Shown piece after piece: positions 49,014-58,272 of a stretch of 64,000 nucleotides of DNA (position 1 is the first letter of the stretch; every line of letters starts with the position of its first letter). A program made the position numbers and the translations under genes. The stretch comes from Methylobacterium tardum (GTDB lineage Bacteria; Pseudomonadota; Alphaproteobacteria; Rhizobiales; Beijerinckiaceae): assembly GCF_023546765.1 (NCBI RefSeq), contig NZ_CP097484.1:1429501-1493500 (forward strand), read 5' to 3'. The notes under the pieces are model-generated. The model saw nothing but the letters and a program-made list of their open reading frames with translations, was not told the origin of the DNA and ran no database searches.

Positions 49014-49395
49014 ATGACTCAGACGGTGTGCGTGCGACCCGAGGCGGCCGGTATGCCCAAGCTAGCTGCGATCGCTGGCGACCGATCTCGACCGCTCAAG
49101 CACATCCAGCGCGCCCGCATCGTTCTATTCTCGGCCGAGCGCCTGAGCGTGCAGGATGCCGACCAAGCGGGCAAGGCATCAGCCGCCCGGCCGTGTGGCG
49201 CTGGCACCGGCGCTACGGCGAGGTGGGTATCGAGAAGGTCTGCTGCGCGACAAGACGCGCCCACCCGGCACGCCGCCCCACTCGACCGAGACGATTGCCG
49301 AGGTGTTGGCGCTGACCTGCTCGGAACCGCCGGGTGACGTCACGGACTGGACCAGCCGTGCCGTGGCCAGGGTCGCCGGGATCGGACCTGAACGT
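49014..49395 (+). pseudogene. IS630-family transposase N-terminal remnant
   Basis: Pieces of an IS630-type transposase occur in successive frames: PLKHIQRARIVLFSAERLSV, then GISRPAVWRWHRRYGEVGIE, then GLLRDKTRPPGTPPHSTETI and LALTCSEPPGDVTDWTSRAV. At least two shifts separate them, and homology stops near 49395, before the catalytic DDE domain. The remnant abuts the 3' end of the predicted nuclease gene. Confidence 0.7.
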
Positions 49396-49443
49396 GGTCG
49401 GCGACGAAGCACGGGACCACGACTGTGCCGGCGAAGATCAGAA

Positions 49444-50211
49444 TCAGGCGTCGTTCGGCTCGGATTGCCGAGGATCGGTGGGGTTCCTCAGCGAGGGCCG
49501 TGCTTCGATTGCTGTCACAAGATGCAGCACAGCGACGTTGACCGTGCGTGTTTTGCCCTTCTCGGCGATGTCGAACCGATGCGTGGACGTGGTCATCGAA
49601 CGCTGTCCGACAGTCGTCTGTAGGATGCGCTCGGCTCCGAGCTGGGTGAGCAGGTCTACCCGAACCCGATCTTCCCAAACCGAGGCCTCCTCCTTCACGA
49701 TGTAGGCGAGCATGCCGCCATAGACCTCGAGCGTGTAGGGGTTTCCGGGATCCTCGAAGCGCAGCAGCCCGCGACCGGAAAGATACTCCGACCTGATGTC
49801 TCCGTATTCGATCAGGGTCTTGGCCTCGATGCGCAGGTCGAACACCTCGGCAGCCCGCAGGACGATGGCGATGTCGGTCGGCTTGGTCTTCTTGCCGATA
49901 GCCGGATCGCGCGGCCGGCGTTCCTCAAGGCTGAAGTGAAATTGTCTGAGATCGTCCTCGTCAGGCGGGGTGCCGGAGATCACTTGGTCCGACTGGATCC
50001 GACTGAACAGGACTTTCAGGGCTCCGCTCACTGCCGTCTCCTCGGGCACGAGGACGTTCTCGACGCCGCCGATCGTCTTGGGCTTGCGCCACCAGTCGTC
50101 CGCGGCCTCGAATTCAGCTTGCACCTCAGGGTCACCGAGGTGCTCCGAGGCCCTTCGCAAGCCCCACAGGGCTTTCTCGAGGAAACTCGGCCAGGTCGTC
50201 GTCTGCGTCAT
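49444..50211 (-). CDS. Predicted PD-(D/E)xK-type restriction nuclease
   Basis: 255 residues. TKPTDIAIVL (Asp113) followed by FDLRIEAKTL (Glu129, Lys131) fits a D...ExK nuclease core, and RGLLRFEDPGNPYT and EVYGGMLAYIV look like the adjoining strands. No closer family recognised. It starts 15 bases after the large methyltransferase gene on the same strand and is therefore probably its restriction partner, cutting unmodified DNA. The nuclease role is inference from the motif and the context. Confidence 0.6.
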   Translation of the reverse strand: MTQTTTWPSFLEKALWGLRRASEHLGDPEVQAEFEAADDWWRKPKTIGGVENVLVPEETAVSGALKVLFSRIQSDQVISGTPPDEDDLRQFHFSLEERRPRDPAIGKKTKPTDIAIVLRAAEVFDLRIEAKTLIEYGDIRSEYLSGRGLLRFEDPGNPYTLEVYGGMLAYIVKEEASVWEDRVRVDLLTQLGAERILQTTVGQRSMTTSTHRFDIAEKGKTRTVNVAVLHLVTAIEARPSLRNPTDPRQSEPNDA

Positions 50212-50226
50212 GCTTGGGTCTGCAGC

Positions 50227-53200
50227 TTAGCGAAGCTCGACGGGGACTGCTGAGATCCGACGGATGACAACCTGTGCGTCGGCGACCGCCTGCTCGATGG
50301 TCCAGGCGTGCCGGCCTGTGCTTTTCCAGATGACGATTTGCTCGTCATCGAGGTAAGTCTCGATGACGGAAGTACCAAGGAACAGGCTCTTCGGCGGCGT
50401 CCGTGGTATTGGATCGCCACCATCGAGCAAGATATGGATTGCGTCCGGCGCGTCATGGCCCGGTGTTTTGGAGGACTTGATTTGCATCGGTGTGCCGCGC
50501 GGGAGAGCGGAGGCGACCTCGGCCTTAACCCGTTCCAGATAGTCTTCGACCTCTGAGGTCTTTGCGGTCATGTAGCTTGTTTTCGGGATGCGGGCGTTGC
50601 CGAATTGCCTCCGGAAATCCCGGAAGTCTCGATAGGCTCTCCGAAACTCGTCGCCGGCGTTCATCGCGTCGAGGATCGCATCATCGACGTCCGATCGAGC
50701 GGCAAGGGCCAGGAAGACGGGATCGTCCACCGAGCTATAAGGGCAGGGGACAGACAGGAGTTCCTCGCGCTCGAAGCGGGCGCTGTCGGCGAGCTGGCCT
50801 GAACCGTACAGGGCGGCGAAGTAGCGTAAGATCGGCGCGTTCAGGTACTGGATGAGGGCGTTGACGACCTTATCCCGCAGTGTCAATCCGACGTCGGTCT
50901 CGGGATCGTAGCGTCCTGCACGCTGCTGTGCCTCGGGCAGGATCGCATTGAACGACGATGAGTAGGCGTGCGGGTCACGCAGGTAGAAGGCCTCGGCCAT
51001 GCTGCGGGGGACCAGGATCACGTTCCCTGAGAACCGGGCCCGGTAATCCGGATTGGCCTGTTCCAGGGCGTACGGCGTGATCGGCATCAGCTTGACGTCT
51101 TTATCTGCACCGTTGGGCCGACGCGAGACGCCGCTATTGGTGGGGCTGGCCCCGCGCGTCATGGCGAGCCTTGAGCGGGTCAGGAAATCACCGAACGTCC
51201 GCGACCGCGCACGGGTCCACGTCACGAGCGCGCCGCGCATACGGCGGTCGAGCGCCCGCAGCATGGTCTGTTCGTACCAGCCGCTCGGTCCCGACTGGAG
51301 ATCTTCGGCGCGAACATACTGCATGTCTGCCTGAGCGAGAAACAGCGCCCAGATATCCCGTTTCTTGCCAAGCGGGAGGGACGTGAGAAGCGGCCGATAG
51401 ATCGCGACACGATCCGTGCGCTCTGGCGGCCGATTTCTCAGGACGGCGATCATGGCTGGAGCTTGAGCGCCATCGAACAGCTTGCGACGCAGATGAGACA
51501 GGTTGCCGATGAAGACCGGCGTCATCGCACGCGCGACGGCGTGAGCGAACCGTCCGGATTTCAGTCCGACCAGTGAGCGCGTGGGCAGCACGAGCGCGAT
51601 AACCCCGTCGTGTTCGGCCAAGTGCTTCTTGGCGAGCCACACGAACAGGTCCGACATCCGCCCCTGCGCCACGGGCTCTTCGTCTGTGTCGAGACCTTCG
51701 GAGAAGTGCGCGGTGGCGGCCTCCTCGCGCTGATTGATCCGGACGTTGGCGCGATCCTTTTGGCCGCCCTTCTGAGACCATGGAGGGTTGCCGATGACGT
51801 GCGTGTAGCGCTTTCGATCGACGGCGAGCAGATCGGGCGTCAGGTCGAAGGCGTTCGTACAAAGGATATTCTTGGTGAGATCGGGAAGAAACTTCACGTC
51901 CCCTGCAGCGGCGACGAGGTTCTCGATCTGAGCGTTTCCGACGTAGTCGAGGAGCGTCAGGTACAGGCTGAAACGGCAGACATTCGTCGCCTGGGCCTGT
52001 TTCTCGGCACCGAAGATGCAGCGCGTCAGGAGATCGTGCGCGCGGTAGATGTGTTCTTGAGACCACCCGCCCTCGGGCGTCGCCCGCTCCATGATCCGGC
52101 GGAATGCACCGACCAGGAACACGCCGGACCCGGCCGCCGGATCGATGATCCGAGAGGTGACCGTGAGCGGTGCGGCCTCTTCCATGAGGTCCAGGACGTG
52201 ATCGGCAAGGTGCGGCGGCGTGTAGAACACACCATCGTCGGCCTTGTCGTTGCCGTCCTCGATCGCGACGAACCGCTCGTAGATCGCGGAGATCGTCTCG
52301 GTCCTCAGGACCCTGTAGGAGACGTCGAAGAAGTCGAGTTGCTGTCCCCCGATGGCCTCGACGGTCGTGCCGGCCCTTAGGACGGTGTGGATCAACCGGC
52401 AGACCTCGTCCGTCAGCAGCGCGCGCTGGTCCTCAGTGATGGGGAAGACCGAGCCGTTGATCTCGCCGTCGACCGCGTCGAGGGCTTCAAACGCGTCCTG
52501 GGCCGTCCACGCGCCCTGCTTTCCATCCGCGCAGACCGCGCTCGCGAACAGGGCGGCTCCTTCGCGGTTGGTCCCAACCTCGCGTAACCATGCCTCGTGG
52601 AGGATCCCGCGGTCGATCAGGACGTAGAGGTAGAGGAACCGTCCGATCGCGGCGTTGACGAGGTTCCGCTCGTCCTTGAGCGAGGGGTTCAGGTTCCGAG
52701 CGGCGCGGTTGAGCGCCTCGATCGCGTCCACGAGGCGGTTGTCGACGCTCGACTTCAACGCGACGTCGAAGTTCTGCCACGCGATGGAGGATCGCAGACG
52801 CGCCGCGGACAGATCGAGGAGCGGCTTCGGCAAGGGGCCGTCATCTTTGAGGACGACGGCTTTCTCGGAGGGCGGCTCGAAGCCGGAACAGATCGTCAGC
52901 GTGCCCGGCGAGACGATGATCAGAAACGGGACGACGCCCTGGGTCCAGACTTCCCTGCGGATCCGGCGCACCTGATCGGCATCGGCGGCCGCCGCAAGGT
53001 AGACGACCGGGCGCGCTGCGCTCGCCTCGAGGGAACCGGCCAGACCGAACACAGCGGCGATGCCGATCGTCCTGATCGCTTCCCGCACGACATATGAGCG
53101 CTGCCCGTCCGCACCTAGGGTGTCGGCGGTGACGAAGGTCTCGCTCTCGGTGTAGCCGAGCTGCTCGCAGATCTCGTTCAGCCGCTGACTTAGGGCGTCG

Positions 53201-53352
53201 TCGCGCACGGGCGTTTCCGGTTGGGACCGGCGGCCCCATGATCCCGAGATGCTACCGATAAACAGCGGGCGCGACAATCCTAAACCATTGGCGTACAAAG
53301 ACAAATTGTGGATGGAGAAAAAGCTCAGCGCGCTCAGCGGCTTAGCCGCCAT
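50227..53352 (-). CDS. Large N6-adenine-type DNA methyltransferase (Eco57I/TaqI-like)
   Basis: 1041 residues as drawn; a GTG at 53208 (VRDDALSQRLNEICEQLGY) is an attractive alternative start because the first 48 residues are not protein-like. The central methyltransferase core has the SAM-binding motif IIDPAAGSGVFLVGAFRRIM (about 400) and the catalytic motif VIGNPPWSQKGGQKDR (about 523). The N-terminal 350 residues may hold a degenerate nuclease-like region; the C-terminal 350 should be target recognition (FGDFLTRSRLAMTRGA). It is the first gene of an operon with the predicted nuclease. A 27-base inverted repeat lies 131 bases upstream of ATG 53352. Confidence 0.85.
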   Translation of the reverse strand: MAAKPLSALSFFSIHNLSLYANGLGLSRPLFIGSISGSWGRRSQPETPVRDDALSQRLNEICEQLGYTESETFVTADTLGADGQRSYVVREAIRTIGIAAVFGLAGSLEASAARPVVYLAAAADADQVRRIRREVWTQGVVPFLIIVSPGTLTICSGFEPPSEKAVVLKDDGPLPKPLLDLSAARLRSSIAWQNFDVALKSSVDNRLVDAIEALNRAARNLNPSLKDERNLVNAAIGRFLYLYVLIDRGILHEAWLREVGTNREGAALFASAVCADGKQGAWTAQDAFEALDAVDGEINGSVFPITEDQRALLTDEVCRLIHTVLRAGTTVEAIGGQQLDFFDVSYRVLRTETISAIYERFVAIEDGNDKADDGVFYTPPHLADHVLDLMEEAAPLTVTSRIIDPAAGSGVFLVGAFRRIMERATPEGGWSQEHIYRAHDLLTRCIFGAEKQAQATNVCRFSLYLTLLDYVGNAQIENLVAAAGDVKFLPDLTKNILCTNAFDLTPDLLAVDRKRYTHVIGNPPWSQKGGQKDRANVRINQREEAATAHFSEGLDTDEEPVAQGRMSDLFVWLAKKHLAEHDGVIALVLPTRSLVGLKSGRFAHAVARAMTPVFIGNLSHLRRKLFDGAQAPAMIAVLRNRPPERTDRVAIYRPLLTSLPLGKKRDIWALFLAQADMQYVRAEDLQSGPSGWYEQTMLRALDRRMRGALVTWTRARSRTFGDFLTRSRLAMTRGASPTNSGVSRRPNGADKDVKLMPITPYALEQANPDYRARFSGNVILVPRSMAEAFYLRDPHAYSSSFNAILPEAQQRAGRYDPETDVGLTLRDKVVNALIQYLNAPILRYFAALYGSGQLADSARFEREELLSVPCPYSSVDDPVFLALAARSDVDDAILDAMNAGDEFRRAYRDFRDFRRQFGNARIPKTSYMTAKTSEVEDYLERVKAEVASALPRGTPMQIKSSKTPGHDAPDAIHILLDGGDPIPRTPPKSLFLGTSVIETYLDDEQIVIWKSTGRHAWTIEQAVADAQVVIRRISAVPVELR

Positions 53353-53483
53353 CAGGGCGGCAATTTATGCCAGGATCTGCCATCGCGAGAGCGGCGAAGC
53401 CGATGTGAAGACCGTCTCGCCAGCGTGGATGGCGCTCGGTGAGGGCCGGGCGAGCAGGAGCGACCGCATCAGCCTGAGGACGG

Positions 53484-53510
53484 TGTATGCAAAACTCGGC
53501 TTTGCATACA
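53484..53510. promoter_or_regulatory. 27-base inverted repeat upstream of the methyltransferase operon
   Basis: TGTATGCAA, nine bases, TTGCATACA; the arms extend to 11 bp if flanking bases 53483 and 53511 are included. The same arms and spacer length recur at 54675-54701. Likely a repressor operator, possibly a recombination site. Confidence 0.65.
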
Positions 53511-53511
53511 C

Positions 53512-53666
53512 TTGGCCGGACCAACTACGCGCGTGAGCGGATCTAGTTTCAGAACTGTCGGTTCTGTCACGTCGCTGGGTGCAATTGGGTACGACGAAGC
53601 GGCTCCGAATGGCTTGTGGCCTCGGTGCTGCTGCTGACAATAGGGACAGAAGCGACAGAAGCCCGG
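53512..53666. other. Short intergenic stretch downstream of the GSU2403-type gene
   Basis: No gene or terminator recognised. Confidence 0.3.
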
Positions 53667-54662
53667 TCACAGGGTCCTACCGACCTGTCGTATCTGAAAG
53701 CAGCCCTCCAGAATGGTTCGCGCAGCGGCGGGCAAGTGTTGGATCTCGTTCTGGAGCTCGGCCCGGCAAGCCTCGCGCAACCCTTTTGCGAGGAGGTGGC
53801 TTCGTCCGGCGATGCTCACGGCTTTGACGAGCTCGGCTGCCCGGGCAAGCGCTCGGTTCGTATCGCCGGTGGCGATGGTCCGCTGTCCCTGCCCAATCAG
53901 GGTGCGAATAAGCCAACACTCCGGCGCTGGGACGGTCACCGGGATGCCTGGACCGAACAGAACGACGGCGCTGACTGCCGCTTTGAAGAGGATAGGCTCT
54001 GCGTTGACGGTGCTGACATCGACCCGGACGCGGTCTGCATTCTGAAAGCACGTCGTACGGGTCGGGTCAGCCGAACAGGTCCAGGGCGCGAAGCTCGGAT
54101 CGACGCCGCATAGCGCTGCATGAATCTTAGCCGTCTGATCAACCGCGCGCAGGGCGACCTGGATCGAGCGCGTTTCCGCGTCGCCGACGGGCTTGCTCAA
54201 GGCTGTCGACAGTCGGACCCCAAGGATGCCGCCGTAAGTCTGATACGCGGCCGCGCCGAGCAGAACAGCCGCGTCGGGGAATAGGCCTGCGCGGGCCAGC
54301 GCCTCAACCAGCTGTCCTGTCATCCGGTCGGGTCGCGGCATCCCGGCTTCGATCAGGGCGCGAACGGTCGTGGCGCGCTCGGCGCGGACTGCCTTGACCC
54401 GTGAGAACCGCGCGATCCGTGACGCGACCGCTGGATCATCAGCGCGCCCAAGGTAGCGGGCGTAGCGCTGTCCTCGATCCCTCCCGCCGAAGACCCTGCG
54501 ATAGCCTTGGTAGTAGGCGTGTTGGGCGGGGCCGCCCATGCGGCCGGGCCGCATCAGTATGCTGCCGTTCTCGGCAAAATCCGTATCAAACAGGTCGCCG
54601 ATCCCCTGTTCGAGGAGATCGGCGTACAGCGTGTGCTGGGCGAGCGAGAGCGGTCGTGGCAT
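53667..54662 (-). CDS. GSU2403-family nucleotidyltransferase-fold protein
   Basis: 331 residues from ATG 54662 (MPRPLSLAQHTLYADLLEQG), which lies 12 bases after the 27-base inverted repeat; upstream starts would place the repeat inside the coding sequence. HAYYQGYRRVFGGRDRGQRY and the phrase GLFPDAAVLLGAAAYQTYGG fit the NTP_transf_8 / GSU2403 family. The usual D-x-D after GVRL appears as GDAET, so catalysis is uncertain. Members often sit in toxin-antitoxin-like or defence loci. No ribosome-binding site is obvious. Confidence 0.6.
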   Translation of the reverse strand: MPRPLSLAQHTLYADLLEQGIGDLFDTDFAENGSILMRPGRMGGPAQHAYYQGYRRVFGGRDRGQRYARYLGRADDPAVASRIARFSRVKAVRAERATTVRALIEAGMPRPDRMTGQLVEALARAGLFPDAAVLLGAAAYQTYGGILGVRLSTALSKPVGDAETRSIQVALRAVDQTAKIHAALCGVDPSFAPWTCSADPTRTTCFQNADRVRVDVSTVNAEPILFKAAVSAVVLFGPGIPVTVPAPECWLIRTLIGQGQRTIATGDTNRALARAAELVKAVSIAGRSHLLAKGLREACRAELQNEIQHLPAAARTILEGCFQIRQVGRTL

Positions 54663-54999
54663 CGCGGACGGCACTGTATGCAAGTCGCAGATTTGCATAC
54701 AACGGTCTCGTGCAACGTGTGTGCCTGGCGCGATGTCGGGGTGGGATCTGGCCGCTCGTGCAGAAGCCGGTGAACAGTTCGGCGACCCACAATTGCGGGA
54801 TCGTGCCTGCCTCGCCCGCGATCCGGGGCTCGGATCTACGGCGGTGGCTGCACGGGGCACACGGGGCTTGGCCGCCTCCGGGTACGACGACACGGCAGAT
54901 CGGGCAGGTGTGGGTGGTGCCCGTCGCGCAGGCGCGGCAAAGGCGGTGCTCGGGCAGGACCAGGCGATGCCGGCGGCAGATCGTGCAGGTCGCCTTCAT
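54586..54999 (-). pseudogene. Zinc-ribbon protein, probably truncated
   Basis: 137 residues. The N-terminus has four Cys pairs: CTICRRHRLVLPEHRLCRAC, CPICRVV and CAPCSHRRR, a double zinc ribbon. After WVAELFTGFCTSGQIPP the sequence becomes low-complexity and arginine-rich and runs through the 27-base inverted repeat into the start of the GSU2403-type gene. I think the original C-terminus was lost at about 54740. In related genomes such zinc-ribbon proteins are longer, but that is memory rather than a check. Confidence 0.5.
54675..54701. promoter_or_regulatory. 27-base inverted repeat 12 bases upstream of the GSU2403-type gene
   Basis: TGTATGCAA, nine bases (GTCGCAGAT), TTGCATACA. Same arms and spacing as 53484-53510, different spacer. 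Its place directly before a start codon suggests an operator that blocks transcription or translation initiation. Confidence 0.65.
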
Positions 55000-55017
55000 C
55001 GCTCGGCGATCGGTCTA

Positions 55018-55287
55018 CTATCTCATTGCCAAGACTGCACCGGTGAATGGCGGCAGCGTGATCCACGCCTCTGTCTCGGTCTGTTCGGCAGCCGCGTAGC
55101 GCTCGGAGAGGGTCTCGAAGGCGGTTTTGTCCCAAGCAAAACAGTCGATGCGCCGGAAGCCGATGGGCTGGCTGCGGCCGCGTTGGATCTCATCGAGATA
55201 GATCGGGTTGGCGACGTAGAGGACGTCCGGCCCTATGGCGACGACGACGCGTTTAAGCGGCTGTCCGTCGCGGCTCGCAATCCTCAT
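55018..55287 (-). CDS. Hypothetical protein
   Basis: 89 residues, no signal peptide or membrane segment. GPDVLYVANPIYLDEIQRGR and IDCFAWDKTAFETLSERYAA are protein-like. It is 67 bases downstream of the ankyrin-type gene and 18 upstream of the zinc-ribbon gene, same strand, so it is probably part of that transcript. Family not recognised. Confidence 0.6.
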   Translation of the reverse strand: MRIASRDGQPLKRVVVAIGPDVLYVANPIYLDEIQRGRSQPIGFRRIDCFAWDKTAFETLSERYAAAEQTETEAWITLPPFTGAVLAMR

Positions 55288-55354
55288 GCAACGTCTGCCC
55301 GGCGCGGTACTCGGATCCGTGCACGACGTACCGACTAGGACCCGAGCAGACCCG

Positions 55355-56019
55355 CTACACGAAGCCTTCGTCGATCAGACGGCTACCAGTCGCGGTGATC
55401 TCGTGCCGCTGTCCGGATCCGCCGACGACGCGGCACCAGCTCTCCGAGATCAGAACGGGCGTGGGTACGTCCAAGCGCAGTTGATAGGAGAAGCCGCCGT
55501 ACATGCCTGGCACGGCGAACCAGATCGGCTCAGCCTCCGGCGACAGCTCCAACAACGGCCCGAGTTCTGGCAGTCTGAGGGCGTTCTTGCGTACGAGGTC
55601 GGACACGCGGCCTCGAATGATGGCGTGGAAGTGATGCTGCATGGCGGTCAGCACGCCGAGGGGTACGGTACGTCGTAGAACGGGTCGCAGGATCTCGACG
55701 ATGTCGGAGTGCCCGCAGCGCTCGGCGATGTCGATTGGGCGTTCCCAGCGGGCGTTCTTCAGCATCCGCCAAGCCCCGGCCTCGATGAGTGCGGCACAGA
55801 CCTCCCGAGGGGCGTGACCGTGGGCGGCGTGATGAAGCGGAGCAAAAGCGCGGAACCGTCCGGCCGGGTGGTGTTCACCAGATCGGCGTGATCGGCCAGC
55901 AGCGACAGCGTCTCGGTCCAGTCGTACCGCTCCGCTGCGTCCGCCAAGCGGTGGCGGATTGCGGCACTGGCTTCAGGTAGCGTGCCCGATTTCGTGATGC
56001 CATCCCAGACGAGCGACAC
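55355..56019 (-). pseudogene. Ankyrin-repeat protein gene with a frameshift
   Basis: Start GTG near 56019 (VSLVWDGITKSGTLPEASAA) preceded by GGGAGAG. The 5' frame reads YDWTETLSLLADHADLVNTT, an ankyrin-like helix pair. At about 55850 the frame shifts after TRPDG; the next frame has APLHHAAHGHAPREVCAALI and MLKNARWERPIDIAERCGHS, typical ankyrin repeats, and ends with a beta-rich domain (FAVPGMYGGFSYQLRLDVPT). One base lost or two gained explains it. A shorter 136-residue product from 55765 could still be made. Ankyrin repeats mediate protein contacts. Confidence 0.68.
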
Positions 56020-56157
56020 GGTTCTGGCTCTCCCTCTCAGGGTTCGCACTGTTGAGACGCGTATGCCCGCCTGATCGCCTGTGCCAACTTTGTTTGCCAG
56101 CCGAGGGATCCTGGTTCGCTGGCGCGACCGATGACGATGCTGGTCGGTCGTCGCCGT

Positions 56158-57957
56158 TCAAATCGTCGCCGCCTGAGCTTGTGGCGTGTCACCGACGGGG
56201 TCGACATCGATCTGTCTGAGACGCTGTCGGATGAGTTCCTCGCGCGCGGCGACGAATTCCGGCAATGCGCGGACCGACCAGAGGGCGGGATCGTTCGGGA
56301 TCAAGTGACGACTGCGGAAATCTGCGTCTCGCGTTTGCAGCCACCGATCGAATGGCATGTTGCTCTTCTCGAGGTTCTCGCGCGCGAGAAGAAGCTGAAG
56401 GTTCCCGAGGCGGTTCACGCTCGCGAGGATCCGATCGATCTCCGGCGCTGGGATGTTCTGTGCCGCGAGGGCTCTGCGGTCCGCGAGCGAGCGCGGGATG
56501 ATGTGATCGATATGATGAGGCATCGCGCCCCACGCGTGAGCATCGTAGAGGAGCGACAGGGCCAGGAAGCACGTCCGCTTGCCGTAGCTCGATCCGAGCA
56601 CGCCTTCGATGTTGCCCTCGTCGAACGCCGCGGCGCGGCCGCGACCGACGAGGACTTCCACGAGCGCCCGTTCCGGGAAATCGCGGCCCGTCTCCAAGGC
56701 GGTTTGAAGGGTAGCGCGCGCGATGCCGATCGTCCGGTCGGAACTACCGCCGAACACGCCGTTCAGCAGGCTGCCGAGCAGCCAGCGCTGGATCCGCTTC
56801 GCGTTGGCGGCCTCGAATGGGGTCGAACCGTCCAGGCTGCCTCCCCCGATCCTGTGTAGGTAGTAGGCGATGGGCAGCAACGCGTTCAGCGACGTCAGGG
56901 TCTCCGCGTCAATGCCGAAGCGATTGACCAAGCGAAGCGTCGCTTCCAGGCTCGCCTTGATCGCACGCCAGTTCGCCTCGATGCGCTCGAGATTGGCGTT
57001 GGTGAAGTTGCCGATCTTATATCGCGGATCGAGGTCGCACAGGACGAGGCAGGACTTCATCACGAAATCCTTGTCGAGGCGATTGCGTGCGGTCAGGCCG
57101 TCGTTGAGATGATCGACAAAGGCGTAGATTTCCTGCCGCGCGCTGACCCCCTCCCACTGCGCGGTGATCATCGACAGCAGGAGGTCCGATTTGCTCAGCT
57201 TCGTCCCGCCGTCGTTCGCACGGATGAAGATGTCGAGCACGCGATCGTAGGATTGGTCCTTCTCGGTGTAGTAGGCGATGACGCCGTCCTTCCACACCGT
57301 TCGATAGAGCCGGTCGAGCGTCCGCTCGGCGATCCTCTGCTGCGCGCGCGTCGTCGTGTCGGGCAGCGTGTCGACAATCGCCTCGCGGAGGTGATCGAAG
57401 GCGTCGTCGCTGGTGCAATCCAAGATGCGACCAACCTTCATCCAATGGTGTGCCGCGTCGTTGATCGGGTCCTGCTCGAAGAAGCGCAGGCCGTAGGTGA
57501 CGCCAAGGTCCTCGCCGTCGATCTCCTCTTCCTCGACGGCAGGGTCTTTCAGGAGGTCGATGTACAGGCGCTGCCGGCTCCAGGCGTCCGGGTTGTTGCG
57601 TCGTGCATATCGCGCCCGCACCGCGTAGGTCCCGCGCAGGCCGATGAACAGCGACGTCAGACGCTGCTGGCCGTCGAGCACCAGCATGACATCGCGACCA
57701 TCGGGCTCGGCCAGCTCGTTGTGCGTGCTACCCTGCCGGAAGTTGTCGGCGAACTTGTAGATCTCCCAGTCGGCACGGCGTTCCGGCCGGATCTCCCAGA
57801 ACAGGAACGAGGAGATCGGATACCCTTTCAACAGGGAATCGAACAGAGCGATGATCTGGTCGGGTTGCCAGACATAGGGCCGCTGGATCGCCGGAAGGAA
57901 GTAGCTGCGATTGATCTGATCGAGGACGCGGCTGATGGTGGACGAGACGTAGGACAT
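56158..57957 (-). CDS. DUF262/HNH protein, GmrSD-like type IV restriction enzyme
   Basis: 599 residues. The N-terminal DUF262 (ParB-like) domain has the nucleotide-binding signature LVLDGQQRLTSLF (DGQQR at 95-99) and FLPAIQRPYVW. The C-terminal part has an HNH/DUF1524-like nuclease motif, HHIDHIIPRSLADRRA (about 480), followed by NRLGNLQLLLARENLEKSNM. GmrSD-type proteins cut DNA carrying modified bases, as in T-even phages; related DUF262 proteins serve in phosphorothioate-dependent defence. Stand-alone gene in the defence cluster. Active-site residues look complete. Confidence 0.87.
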   Translation of the reverse strand: MSYVSSTISRVLDQINRSYFLPAIQRPYVWQPDQIIALFDSLLKGYPISSFLFWEIRPERRADWEIYKFADNFRQGSTHNELAEPDGRDVMLVLDGQQRLTSLFIGLRGTYAVRARYARRNNPDAWSRQRLYIDLLKDPAVEEEEIDGEDLGVTYGLRFFEQDPINDAAHHWMKVGRILDCTSDDAFDHLREAIVDTLPDTTTRAQQRIAERTLDRLYRTVWKDGVIAYYTEKDQSYDRVLDIFIRANDGGTKLSKSDLLLSMITAQWEGVSARQEIYAFVDHLNDGLTARNRLDKDFVMKSCLVLCDLDPRYKIGNFTNANLERIEANWRAIKASLEATLRLVNRFGIDAETLTSLNALLPIAYYLHRIGGGSLDGSTPFEAANAKRIQRWLLGSLLNGVFGGSSDRTIGIARATLQTALETGRDFPERALVEVLVGRGRAAAFDEGNIEGVLGSSYGKRTCFLALSLLYDAHAWGAMPHHIDHIIPRSLADRRALAAQNIPAPEIDRILASVNRLGNLQLLLARENLEKSNMPFDRWLQTRDADFRSRHLIPNDPALWSVRALPEFVAAREELIRQRLRQIDVDPVGDTPQAQAATI

Positions 57958-58272
57958 CGGGAGGACTCGTTCGACGCAAAGCGTCTCGGGCCTGCCAAGC
58001 TTCGCGCTCGATGTCTATCGGCACCCCTAGGTTGCGGATGCAGGACACCGCGGCGTGTCACCGTTCTCCGCGGGGTGATCGCAGTTCGAAGACGGTCGTG
58101 CATCGCGAAAGCGAGGAGGCGCGGTTTCCGTGCCGGATTTGCCGCGACGATGGCACCTTGGCGGGCACCGTCGATCGATTGAGCGCAGGCTTCCCACACT
58201 TGGTTTAGCAGGGGGCCGTCGCCGCGTGGAAAGGTTCGGACGCTGTCGACGCGACTGAGGAGCCCGCCCTCG
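57958..58272. other. Intergenic stretch between divergent genes
   Basis: About 315 bases with the promoters of the GmrSD-like gene (minus) and of the small gene at 58273 (plus). Nothing else recognised. Confidence 0.4.

Noticed and set aside
53249..53536. A plus-strand gene of 95 residues across the first inverted repeat
   Set aside because: It overlaps the methyltransferase start and the palindrome and has no recognisable motif or ribosome-binding site.
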